This document shows, piece by piece, positions 22,615-33,905 of a DNA stretch of 64,000 nt. The notes beneath the pieces were generated by a model. That model made no database searches. It worked only from the letters and a program-made list of their open reading frames with translations, and had not been told where the DNA came from. Position 1 is the first letter of the stretch, and the number at the start of each line of letters is the position of its first letter. Both the position numbers and the translations under genes were made by a program. Source of the DNA: Letharia columbiana (taxonomy: Eukaryota > Ascomycota > Lecanoromycetes > Lecanorales > Parmeliaceae); assembly GCF_014066305.1 (NCBI RefSeq), contig NW_023501075.1, positions 62,001-126,000 on the forward strand. Reading direction: 5' to 3'.

Positions 22615-23371
22615 ATGGCATCCACCACCTCCAATGCCCACACGGCGGGTGAGAAGAGCCGACATATCATACGTCTCCTTGAGGAACGCGGTCAAGATGA
22701 CTACATCGGGGAGGATATCAGCCAGCTGGAGCATTGCCTACAAGCCGCCCATCAGGCAAAAGGAGCCGGCAGTCAGAATGAAGTAAGGCTTGTTTCCTTG
22801 ATAATTCTTCCTAGAGCACCCCTGTCTTGGCCATGACTCCTGAAGCATGTCTCGTAGCTCGTTTTGCATCCTGATGAACAAATGCTAATCTCAAATTCTC
22901 GAATAGGTCAGCATCGCCGCCTTGCTTCACGACATAGGGCAGTTCCTCCCAGCGGACTTAGAGTCTGACCAGATCAAAGAGCTAAAGTCGCAGAACGATT
23001 CTGTCTCAGTTGGCCGAGTGGGGCACGAGACTATTGGAGAGCACTACTTGCGCTCGTTAGGGTTTGGTGAGACAGTTTGTCGTCTCGTGGGATCTCATGT
23101 CGCCGCCAAGCGTTATCTCACTGCTATCGATCCGGCCTACTATACCGGTCTGTCTGCAGCATCGAAGAAGAGTTTGCAGTTTCAAGGGGGCCCGTTGAAA
23201 GGGAAGGAGCTTGAAGTGTTCATGACGGACCCGTTGAGCAAGGATATGATCAGGTTGAGGAAGTGGGATGATGGCGCAAAGGTTGTCGGGATAGCGGACA
23301 AGACGCCGAGGTTGGGAGGATATGAGGCATTGATTGAAAAACACCTGAGAGGGAACACAGAAAGGCTTTAA
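22615..23371 (+). CDS. HD-domain oxygenase of the phosphonate-degradation (PhnZ-like) family
   Basis: Exons 22615-22782 and 22907-23371 (124-bp intron, phase 0) give an intact 210-residue protein. PhnZ is a mixed-valence di-iron oxygenase that cleaves the C-P bond of 2-amino-1-hydroxyethylphosphonate to glycine and phosphate. Here Tyr30-x2-Glu33-x6-His40 (DDYIGEDISQLEH), His64-Asp65 (LLHDIG), His96, His120-x3-Lys124 (GSHVAAKRY) and Asp177 (RKWDDGAK) fall in the order and spacing I recall for PhnZ substrate and iron residues. The block HVAAKRYL..DP.Y...LS..S..SL..QGGP is the signature of the phosphonate-degradation HD family (TIGR03276). One departure: the His of HDIGH is Gln68. It faces the PhyH-type oxygenase, its expected partner. 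The alternative is another HD hydrolase or inositol-oxygenase-like enzyme. Confidence 0.85.
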
Positions 23372-23504
23372 AGTGAATATTTACTTCCTCTCTCTCTTAG
23401 TCGACCCTAATTGTACGTTTGTACATGATGAAAGATGATTGGATGCATAGAACCGAGATATTGTACAACAGTATCAACGGCGGTTGCCTCAGTCCCTCCC
23501 TCAG

Positions 23505-23620
23505 AGCGTGCTAAGCTCGTTCTTCGCTAGCTAAGCCCCTTCGGGTTAGCGCCTTCTGCCACCCGAAGACTGCGAGGGCTAAGCTGATGACCGCTCACCC
23601 GAAGAGGCTTAGCGCTATTG
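23505..23620. repeat. Cluster of imperfect inverted repeats (ctaagc / acccgaag)
   Basis: gctaagccccttcgggt at 23530-23546 recurs inverted and imperfect as acccgaagaggcttagc near 23597-23613, with further gctaag and acccgaag pieces between. Local hairpins form. The right arm overlaps the proposed start of the transporter pseudogene. It could be a small foldback element or a regulatory hairpin. Confidence 0.45.
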
Positions 23621-25658
23621 GCACGTCTGAGGGACTGAGTCAAAGACCGAAAGGTTTTCCCGCAGTCTCAGAGGGCGCGAAATTTGCTCCCGAGGTAGTC
23701 CTCGAGGGTAGCCCGAACAGCCTTGATAATGCAATAGAAGAGTATCCCGAAGCCATCAGCGAGGGAGCGCGTCGAGAGTCCATGATCAAGGTCATGCGCA
23801 TCTCAAGTATATTGACAGTCTTGGTATCTGGTGTCGCGCTGTTCAGTGATGGATACAATGCTCAGATTAATAAGTGTTCGAACCATAAGAGGAAGCCAGT
23901 GATGTGGCTACAGGTTGAATACGGCTAAGCCTGACACCCATTTGCCTAATTGGATATATGGAGCCTCTGTTCTCGGATCTGTATGTGAATTCATGCACGC
24001 TGTGTTCTTGGATCGAAGCTGCTAAGTGGTGTTGGTGGTGGTATCAGGCATCCCCATAGTATCTCTTCGACCATCAAGAATCGCTTGTCGAATTCGTACC
24101 TCATCGGCGAGATTTCTGGCATGCTCATCTTTGGGTTCATAATCGATAAGCTTGGACGTCGAACGGGCATCGTCTTCGCCACATGCTTCCTCATCCTCGG
24201 CATTATACTGGCGACTGCTGCCCACGGTGAATCCCAAATTGGGTGCGTGAATTCGAACAGTGCCTCGAGCTACAAGCTCATTCTACGTATCCACGGTGCC
24301 ACTAACAGTCACTGGTGAGTAGCATGTTCTGGATGATGATCGTCGGCCGCGGCGTCGCCGGCTTTGGTGCTGGTGGCGAATATCCAGGTACGTCCCCTAA
24401 AGATAGCGCCACCTACTCAAGGAGTCTAGTCTGCGGGACCAGCTCTGCCGAAGCCTCAGACTAATGTGCGTATGTTCGGAAAAGACGAGGGATACTCGTT
24501 GCAATGTCAACTGATTTCGCCATTTGACACGGTATGTGCGCTCCGACCTGTGAGTATTGCCGCTTGATCCTGGTATTCATGATGCGCCTTTACAAATTCA
24601 GGGTTTCGTTGTCGCTGGTGTCTTAGCTTTGATTATCTTGGCCTGCTATCATCAAAGGCTCTCTGAAGGTGTCTGGAAAGTGGCATTCGGACTTGGCAAA
24701 GCCCTTTCGCTCACCGTATTCTCCTTTCGGATACGAATGATCAACTCAACGCAGTACCGCAAGCATGCCATCAAGCAGCATATACCTTATTGGCTTGCTC
24801 TTAAGAGACACTGAAAACCTATGTCAGGGACTTGTGAGTAACCAAAGCCAAGCTTTCAAGTAAGCATTCCTCGTCGGTTGACAACACTATCTATTAGCTC
24901 TCGTTTGGTTCTGCTATGACTTCGTGACATATCCGTTTGGCATTGTTTCTTCCACAATCATCTCTCAATTCAATCCGAACAATACCTTGACCGAAAATGT
25001 AGGCTACGGAGTAGGCTCTCTCTCTTGGCCCTGTTGCCTCCTTCCTCTTTCGCAGCGGGAAACCCTTCCAAAATGCTAAGCACCCTTTCTTCAGACCGTG
25101 GTGAACTGCTTCTACCTCCCTGGCTGCATAGTCGGCGGCCTACTTATGGACCGCATAGGCCGCAAACAGACAATGACCCTCGGCTTCTTCTGCTGGGGCA
25201 TCCTCGGCGGCGCGCTCGGGCCCATCCAAACTGTCTTCCCCCTCTTCGTCGTCCTCTACGGCACCTTCAATTCCTTCGGAGAAATGGGCCCTGGGGTAGC
25301 CACTTTCCTCACGGCCTCGGAATCTTTCCCGACGCCTCTGCGCGGCCATTTTCTGGGCTTCGCTGCTGCGGTGGGGAAAGCGGGTGCGGCGACTGGAACG
25401 CAGGTGTTTACTCCCATTCAAAATAACTTGGGCAGTGGACAGAAGGGACAGCAGGGTGTTTTCTTAATCGGGAGTGCGTTCGCTATTGTGGGAGGCATCA
25501 TTGCATGGGTGTTCATTCCTGATATTGAAAGGGATTTAGAAGGGGAGGATGTGAGGTTCAGGCGGTATTTGGAAGAGAATGGCTTTGACACGAGTGGGAT
25601 GGGTGGGGAGTCTCTGACTGAGCAGGTGAAGAATACGACGTTCAAGCTGGACGACTGA
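23587..25658 (+). pseudogene. MFS transporter of the GIT1/phosphate (PHS) type, multiply broken
   Basis: GIT1-type permeases import glycerophosphodiesters or phosphate with protons. Conserved pieces in order: LFSDGYNAQI, IGYMEPLFSDL, SNSYLIGEISGMLIFGFIID, IVGRGVAGFGAGGEYP, VCGTSSAEASD, RKRRGILVAMST, INSTQYRKHAI, YDFVTYPFGIVSSTI, NCFYLPGCIVGGLLMDRIGR, SFPTPLRGHFLGFAAAVGKA and C-terminal YLEENGFDTSGM. Lesions: the intron-1 donor reads AT (23870) instead of GT and its acceptor reads AA (23948-23949) instead of AG; TAA at 24462-24464; an extra T before GACACG making TGA at 24525-24527; and TGG to TGA at 24812-24814. The last exon (from about 25099) is intact and long. It lies directly downstream of the PhnZ-like gene, so phosphorus-compound uptake is the natural guess. 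The gene cannot make a full-length protein as read. Confidence 0.8.
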
Positions 25659-26445
25659 TTGGGTATCGAGGACTTCTAGAAGAGCACATTCGATCAGATT
25701 GCTAATGGCTCGTCAGTCAGTCGCTATGATGTCTCAGTCTAACCATCCAGTGTTGAGTTATGCAAGTAGAGTCCAGGGCTTGATCACGAACGAGGGCTCA
25801 TTCATCGCACAAACTCAAGCCTTGACACTCAGCATACGGCTTCAAGCTCTGTTCTTTATGAGACATAATTTTGCCACAGTCATGACTATCTTCTGGATGA
25901 CTTGCATTTTCGTCGTAATAATGGCTGTCAGCCCACACTTTGATACTTGATTAGGGTAGGTTGTAGCATCATCTTGGCGTTGACCTCGTCGCGGTGACGC
26001 GTTGAGTGATGTCACAGCTCATCTCAGTTGTCGGTGAGGTGAAACTTTGCAGTTTGGAGTTTGGGCAAAACACCCAAAACCACCACCACCACCCACCATA
26101 ATCCTTTGTCCAACAAAGCCGTACCGCATCACCGGCGCAGAACGGCCATAAGAGCGATCATTGTTACATTGTCTACGGGGCAGTACGTGAAATCTGGTCT
26201 CTGTGGTTGGTGGCTTTGTTGAAGGTGAGACTCAAATTGAAACCTCACTTTCATTCCGCGTCATTCTATTAGCGCGCTTTGTTGACCTCAATACTCCAGC
26301 GGCATCAAACATCAAAGATCGCAACTTCCACCAGATTCAAGCTGATCATCATTCCACACTCGCTCTTCCCTGGCCAAATATGGAAACCCCAATACTCTCA
26401 ACTTGAAACCTGTTAGTCCACGGTTAATACTCTCATCCTCAAATC
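25659..26445. other. Intergenic, promoter of the TRANK1-like gene
   Basis: Almost 800 bp. It contains a short accaccaccaccaccc run (about 26079-26096) and a ctcaac-rich 5' leader. Short open frames have no motifs. Confidence 0.5.
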
Positions 26446-29400
26446 ATGGCGAAGAGCTCAACTTTGCTCGCCCTTCTCGAGGCGGAAAATGAGCCCACAC
26501 CAAAGTTCTACAACGAAGCCGTCAATGACACCATGAAAAACGCTAAACAGATCAGCTACCTGGCAGAGGACAGCGTTCGAGACGGTGTCTCGATACTGCT
26601 TACAACCCGCAGCCACCGCTTGGCCCACTTTTTCTCCTGCCTACGCTCCTTTGTGCGACCAATGGCCAAATCTCTGACTGCAGGCAATATTGCGGCGGAG
26701 ACGGTCATCCTGCTAGTTTGCATACTCCCTGACCTTTACCAGCTCCTGGAGTCTACAGAGGCACTGGAATTTCTGGTCCCTGCTCTTGATGTCTGCTTTG
26801 GTTCAATCCAGCGTCCGGCACTACGAGAATTGGCCTCAGTGCTTGCCGAAGCTGGCTCGTTGTTGGAATACTTATCCTCTGATCGCCTCGGCAGTGAGAT
26901 TCTACGACAATGGGCTTGCACACCAGGCCCGCTCACCCTCGACGCTCAGACCCTTGAGACATGGACCCAAAGATTCATCAAAATGGTCTGTTCTTGTAGG
27001 AAAGACCATGACGTTGGGCACGCAATTCAGCAATGGAGCAGCCTGAAAGTTCTGAAAACCTCCCTTCAGAGCATAAACACTCATATAAAGCATTCTAAAG
27101 ACGGCTCCAACGGCTCATCACTGGTGGCTCGACACAAGCTTTTGCCGCTTGGCAAAATGACCCAACTTAGCAAGGAAGACAAGAAAACTCGTCTCGCCAA
27201 GCGCCAAAACTACAACACCTCTCTCCCACCTATTCCTGATCACGTCAAGGAATCCTTGAAAGCTATTGATCTACAAATCCCAGGCTCGATAGAATCGCTC
27301 CTAGACGTCATCAAGCGCCTCGAGGGCGATAAGACCAGTGCAGTTTTGCTCTCAATTGCAATAAATTTTCCGTGCAATCTTTGCATTCTCGGGTTTGAGT
27401 CTTTACCGAAAGCTCCGGATACAGGGAAAGATGAGCAGAGCATCGGAGCTGTGCCTAATCTGCAGATCGGGGTACGAGATAAGACAGTCAGACTTTGGAA
27501 GGTACTCCTGTCATCACTTGCGCTTCGAAGCCTGTTGCATATGGGTAGCCACGGTTAGCTTCCTTCCCCCACAGCTTGTGCTCTACTTTGGCTGATGGTT
27601 GATTTAGGTCTCGCCCGTCCAGCAACGGAAAAGCTGGAAACATTGGAATCTGGCAACTGGGAGCCACCAGGTAAACTGGATGCCGCATCTAAATCTCAAT
27701 CAAAAAGCCTCAAGGTGCCCCTTAGTGGTACTCGTTTTGGGCAGGATCACTGGATCCTATGGCAGATTGAAATCGGATTGGATGATGATATGGAGGCATT
27801 GCAGCAGACCATAAAAGGTCAGCTATTGCCCCACCACATTTGATGAAGTGCTAAAGGTGTGCAGTATGGGAAGTGTGCAAAAAATCTGAAGTTCGTTGAG
27901 TTCGGTCGCATCGTCGATCCACATGTGCCTACCAGTACCCAAACTTGTACTGACGCCTCTCAGGTCTCGAAAGTCATTGATCGAGTCATATGTATCCAAC
28001 GAAGCTATTCGGATGAGATTGTCAGTCGCTGCCACCTACACTCTTCTAACCATGATGGGAAGCAAATTCCGGCGCGTTTCGACGACTCTACTCTACCATG
28101 CGGAAATCCAGCCAAACGATTACTCGATCAGGACATCAGGATTGTAAATCAAGATATCATCGACATGACTAGTAAGTCGACCTGTCCTCGCGACCGCGTG
28201 CACACAGCCACTGACTCATTGTCAGACAAATTCTACGCTCTGACGGAGCCTGTCAAGCGCTCTATCCTTTCCAGTGATCTATCCGCCGAGTTCCCTTTCG
28301 AGATATCTAAGGAGGAAGCCCGAGTGATTAGTCACGTCCAGACAGCGAGCCTCATCTTAGGCCGCAGCGGAACGGGAAAGACGACGTGCCTAGTGTACAA
28401 ATTAGTCACGAAGTATTTGGTTAGCAAGGCAGTGCTAGATGAAAATCCGGTTCGGCAGGTTAGCTACAGAGTTTCGGCATGGTGGGTTGATCGACTGACC
28501 GGGAGTAGGTGCTCCTCACACGATCTAGCTTTCTAGCAGAACAACTAAGATCCTACGCACGAAACTTGATGAAGAGCCAGTCCTCCAAGTTTCTCACCTT
28601 AGAGTCGTCTCAACAGGACGCACATCCTGTCTTGATGATGGGAGAAGAGGGTTCTGACAGGGATAGCGTACTAAATCTGAGAGACGAATCATTTCCTCTG
28701 GTCTACACATGGGATCATTTTCTACGAGTTCTCGAGAATACGACGAGGATATGGCATGGTCAGGATTTTCCCGAGTTGACCGGCCAAATCGTCGAATTCT
28801 ACACCTTCAAAGTGAAATACTGGCCTCGGTTCTCGCACACCCTCACAAAGGAAGTTTCAGTCAATCTCGTTTTTGCCGAAATCATGGGTGTTATCAAGGG
28901 TTCGGCTTCGTCGGCAGAAACTCTTGCACCTCTCCGGCGTAAAGAATACTTGACGCGAAGCTGCCGCATGGCGCCCACCTTTGCAATGGAAGCCGAGCGA
29001 TCTCGTGTATATGACCTTTTCGAATCGTATGAAGCTTTGAAGGTCCATATGGGAGACATGGACTATGTTGACCGTGTTGTGAGAATACTAAGGGCAGTGC
29101 GTCAAGATCCTTCACTGACGAAACAATTGCGATCTACATTCGAGGAAGTCTACATTGATGAGATCCAAGATCAGCGATGTCTAGATATCGAACTTCTCTT
29201 GAGCATTGTCAAGGACCCACGCGGTTTCCATTTTGCGGGCGACACCGCGCAGGCCATATCTCAAGACTCCACAATTAGATTTGCAGACATCAAAGGAATG
29301 TTTTTCCAGCACTTTGCTGCAGTCAGCACATCTACAAGACAAAGCGATCTTGCGCGCCCTGAGCTGTTCACGCTCTCCAAGAACTACCGTTCCCACCAGG

Positions 29401-32400
29401 GAATCCTGTCACTCGCTTCATTTGTGATGAGGATGATATGGCAAGGCTTTCCGGAAACAGTCGATAAATTGGAGCCAGAGATCGGGAACCTTAGCGGACC
29501 GAAACCTGTACTATTCATCGGTGTCGACTTCAGTATCCTCAGTTCGAGTCGTGTTGGTCACACAGCACTTTCGGCAGGGACTGCCGACTTTGGCGCTGAG
29601 CAAGCCATCCTCGTCCGCGACACGAAAATGAAGACAGCTCTTCAAAACCACATTGGCGACGTGGCCCTAATCTTCACAATTCTTGAGAGCAAGGGAATGG
29701 AATTTAACGATGTGATAACTTGGAACCTGCTCACAGACTGCCCAGATCAGGCAGGACTGAGGAGCCTGGAGACCTTGAAGAATGAGCCAGCAAAATTCGA
29801 CCCGAAAAAGCATGGGGGCATGTGTCCAGAACTAAAAAACCTGTACGTCGCAGTCACGAGAGCTCGTAATCAGCTTTTCATGGTTGAGTGTTCCGAAACA
29901 ACAGCGGCATCGGTTTTGAAGCTGCTCGCCCATGATTCCTCGAAACCGCTTGTTGAAGTGACTCGACCCGGGCAAGAAGACTTCGCGATGAGACTTGATT
30001 CACTGCGGCCAGATTCATCTGTCGATCCTGTGGGATGGCGCCGAAGGGGCGATGAGTGTATGCGTCAGCAAATGTACAAACGCGCACTCATGTGCTTCCG
30101 CAAGGCAGGAAATGAACATGGAGAGGCAGTTGCACAAGGCTACATATCGGAAAAAGACGCAACATCTTACGATCCCGACACTGATCCCGGAGAGTTCACT
30201 CGCCATCTTGGAGTTGCAGTTGAGCATTTCCTGAAGGCAGGTTTCATTGAAGAAGCAGCCAGAGTTCTCATAAAAATGAAAAAGCTTGAAGATGCGGCAG
30301 AATTGTGGGCCCAGCACGATGACCACGGGAAGGCTGCGCGTCTTTATGCCAAAGCTACTCTCTACATGAAGGCTTTTGACAGTCATCACAGCGCTCGGGA
30401 GTACAGCGAAGCTGCTGCAATGCTACGAAAAGAGAGAAAGTACGATCTATTGGTTTCCTACCTGGACGATAACCACGGAAACATCCCCGCCAACACGTTC
30501 CGAGGCCACAGCCTCCTGTGCAAGCTCTTACTCAAGCAGAACAGAATTTCACCTGAATACCGCAAACATGCGATCAATGTTCTCGGATCTTTGGCTGAGC
30601 AAGAAGCATGCTTCATTGAGTACGGAATGGACGAACAGCTTGCGAACCTATATATTGGTCAACAGAGGCACAGAGATCTCTTCCATCACTATTCAAGAAA
30701 GGGAAAGCTGGAGCGAGCGCTCAAACTTGCAATAACAGAGAATCTGTTGCAATCCACCGCCGATGGTCTGGAACCCGGGGTGCTAAGGTTGATAGATTAT
30801 CTCTGGGCCGGTCACCTGGAGAAATATTCCCAGCAGCACTCTGCACCGTCTCTGAAGTTGCCGTCAGGGTTTCTCACGCCCAATGTCGTACTCAGAGCCG
30901 AGCAATGGGAGACCAGTAATCTCGTCTATAACGTGGAAGCCTCCATCGCTCATCAGCATGTTGCCAGTATAGAGATTACAGTACCAAAACAAGTCTTGTG
31001 TCTTCGAAAGATTCTCGACGCTACAGCCTTCACCCGGATAGCCAATCTGGATGACTTGCCCTTCGAAATGATGCAAGAGGCTATCAAGTTCGCCAGGGAT
31101 CTGACTCTCGACAATAATAGTGACGCGCTGAAAACAGTGCTGCTTCTTACCGGCCTATGGAAGCCAAGAAATGGTCAAGAAGGTTCCATTACTTTACCGT
31201 GGTCGCCCCTCCGAGAGACTTTGACCCTCGTCAGCAACGATGACCCTACCGAAGTCGCGAAGCAATGGGTTCTCGACCGCCTGGTGTCAGCAATCTTAGC
31301 GTTAGACGCGAAGGCGAGACATTTGTGGAAGAAGAAGTGGCCGAAAGGCTGTGTGCAGTTCATGACAGTAGGATTCTGCCCTAGAACCCGAAAAGGGGAA
31401 AAATGCGACTGGCCACATCGAACTGCCAGTGCAGGCGATTGTTCTGGAATGCTTGATGACTTGTTACAGATGAATAGTATCTTCTGCGACTCGGCAGTAC
31501 TCTACTATCGTCGATCCATGAATGGGATATTTCGAGAAAAGTACATGGGTATCAAACGCCATTGGCTAGAACGACTTCTTCGGGAGCTTACTCATCTCTC
31601 CTCTGTGGAACAAAACACTTCAGCCATCGTGAGAACGCAGGCGAAGCTCTTTTGTGATAAGAGATTCGTTGCTGTATCTTCTTTTCTCGAAGAGTTGCTC
31701 TACTTCCGCCTTGGGAATGAGTGGAAGCAGAGAAGCGATTTTACCTCCTTGCTCGAACAGATGCAGCTTGCCAAAGCTTTTGGCTCAAGTGTGCAAAACC
31801 GTCTTTTCCGAGCTCTGTCACACAGACTGCTCATTGACCAGAGAGATCTTCTACAACATCACTTGGTTCTTTGTAACTCACTCAAAGAGAACATCGGCCG
31901 CTGGAACGCTTCAACCTTTCAAAAAAACCTCATGACCTTCCTTGGCAATCTTGACAACATTGAGGTTCCTGCCTTATCAACCCTCCATTCATTGACTTCC
32001 GTATTCGAGTACTTGGCGACTTACCTGATACTGAAGACGTGCGTCACAGCATGTGCGATTCCCAACTCGTGGATTGACCTGCACGTTGCATCGATCAGCA
32101 AGACCTTCCATACGCCCGAGCCGCTGCAAGAGGACGACAAGCACAGATACCAGCAATGCCTTATCCAATCAACAAAGAGCTTTGGTCTTATCCTCAGCCG
32201 GCTGAATCAAGCTGCCCCGTCAAAGGATTTCCTATTGTGCAGCGGCAACACCCACCAGTCATTGCTATTACGGCAACGCAATGCGGAATTAGTCGCCATT
32301 GCAGTAGCCAATTTGGCAGCCACGTCTCGCGAACGGCCGAATGGTTTCAATGATGTATGGGCCGGAGCTAAAAAGGTTCGTTCCTCAGAGACTAATTTCT

Positions 32401-33239
32401 GGTCTCGGCAAGTGCTGACGCTTGCGAACCAGGTCTTTGAATTTGACTTCATTAAAGCTTTTCACCTGAGAAGCCGCAACCCTGATGACCTCACCCAAAA
32501 GCTTGTACCTTCATTCGCAAAATACAACGGGAAAGACACTCTTGTGGTGGTAACCAAGGATCGAAAGAAAGTTTCCGTCTTCACCAATCTTGAGCACCAG
32601 CTCGGCGTAAGGACCGTCCCATTCGATCAAGTGTGTCCGCGAACACCGTCTCCTGCAGCTACCCACGGTTCCGCCAACACTCCTCCTTCCGCGTGCATGG
32701 ATAATTCACAGGAGGAGTATACATCAGCAGAGATGGAAGCAATTATCAAGACTCAGCGCTTGTGGAGATCTTGCTCCCGCAAAATCAAGAACCGCCGCTC
32801 TTACATGCAACTTCCCGAGGCCCGTGCTATCGCACACTTCATCTTCCTGGGCGCTGGACTACCGGGCACGCTCACCTTCATAGATGGAGTTGCCTTCCGA
32901 CATGTACTGATCTCACGGGGTATGGCAATGTCATTGAGACTGGCGGTAGCGCATGACACGCTGTCTAAATTACGGCAAGACGCAATGACATGCATCGAGA
33001 AAATGGAGATAAATACTGGGTTATTCGAATCTGTTGATGACGTTTTACATCATAGCAGTCAGGTCGAGATCTTGTTGAGGAAAGCCGACGAGAAGATGTC
33101 CGATGAGTGCATAGCGGGAGTGGTGAAGCTCGGTGCACTATCTGTGTTGGAGAAGGGAATGAAGGATATTGAAGAAATTGTTGCGGAAGCTGAGCGGGAT
33201 ATGTTGGGGACGAGGGACATGGTAGACAAGGTGTCCTGA
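26446..33239 (+). CDS. TRANK1-like giant UvrD/Rep superfamily-1 helicase with TPR-like tail
   Basis: Exons 26446-27553, 27608-27817, 27857-28171, 28226-28458 and 28509-33239 sum to exactly 2,199 codons. Superfamily-1 motifs: Walker A GRSGTGKTT (590-598), Walker B DEIQ (~839-842), SKNYRSHQG (motif IV-like), ESKGMEF (motif V region) and LYVAVTRARNQL (motif VI). This matches the TRANK1-like (TPR and ankyrin repeat-containing protein 1) helicases of fungi and animals, whose role is unclear. The ~550 residues before the P-loop are helical with no clear domain. After the helicase core come TPR/SEL-like helical repeats (MYKRALMCFRKAGNEHGEA..; LEDAAELWAQHDDHGKAARLY). Near residue 1570 a C-x8-C-x8-C-x3-H element (GCVQFMTVGFCP..EKCDWPH) looks like a CCCH zinc finger. 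The 39-bp second intron is unusually short. Confidence 0.85.
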
Positions 33240-33905
33240 GATTGTACTAGGAGTCGCGACGGTCCGACCGACGCTGTGAAAGATGAAGTGTGACTGTACT
33301 TCAACATGAGCCATGTTTGATAGTGTATGAACGAGGCCGCAGCGACGATGTCTTTCGCTTTAAGATTTGAAAAGTGCATTCGCTACACGGTATACAGCCC
33401 TTTCAATGCGCTTTCCTAAGGTGAATTGAGCGGTGTGAGACTATGGGCTTTTTGAATAGTGAACGGGAATGGGATACTACTAACAAACAAGAGGTGCAGG
33501 GAAAAATCTATCAGTGAGCTTTCTGAGTTCCTTTCGGTCAATCAACTTCACACGTACGAATGTTCACCCAATTGCCGATCGCGCAGCTTCTCAAAAGTCA
33601 TCTCTTATCTTCACCGTTAGCTTGTTTCGTAACCAATTTCATGTTGATGCGCCCATGCGCAACCTCTTCCGAACCGCAACGCCGACATAGCCGCGTTGCA
33701 TGCCTTCAAATCCGCAGATCCCTAGATAAGAGGACGGACGCAGCCGTTGTGAGACTTATATACGTTCTGCTGTTTTCCTTCCTTTTCCAATTCATCTCAA
33801 GGCTCTTCAACTCGCTCATTTCTTTCAATCCCACCCTTCATCTTCTGATCTTCTTGGAACCACTCACGCATAAATACACAAAATTCTAGCTTTTCAAACT
33901 TCAAA
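33240..33905. other. Intergenic
   Basis: About 660 bp between two plus-strand genes. From 33770 it is a T/C-rich leader typical of fungal promoters, ending in tcttttcaaacttcaaaATG-like context before the next start. No other feature is seen. Confidence 0.5.
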
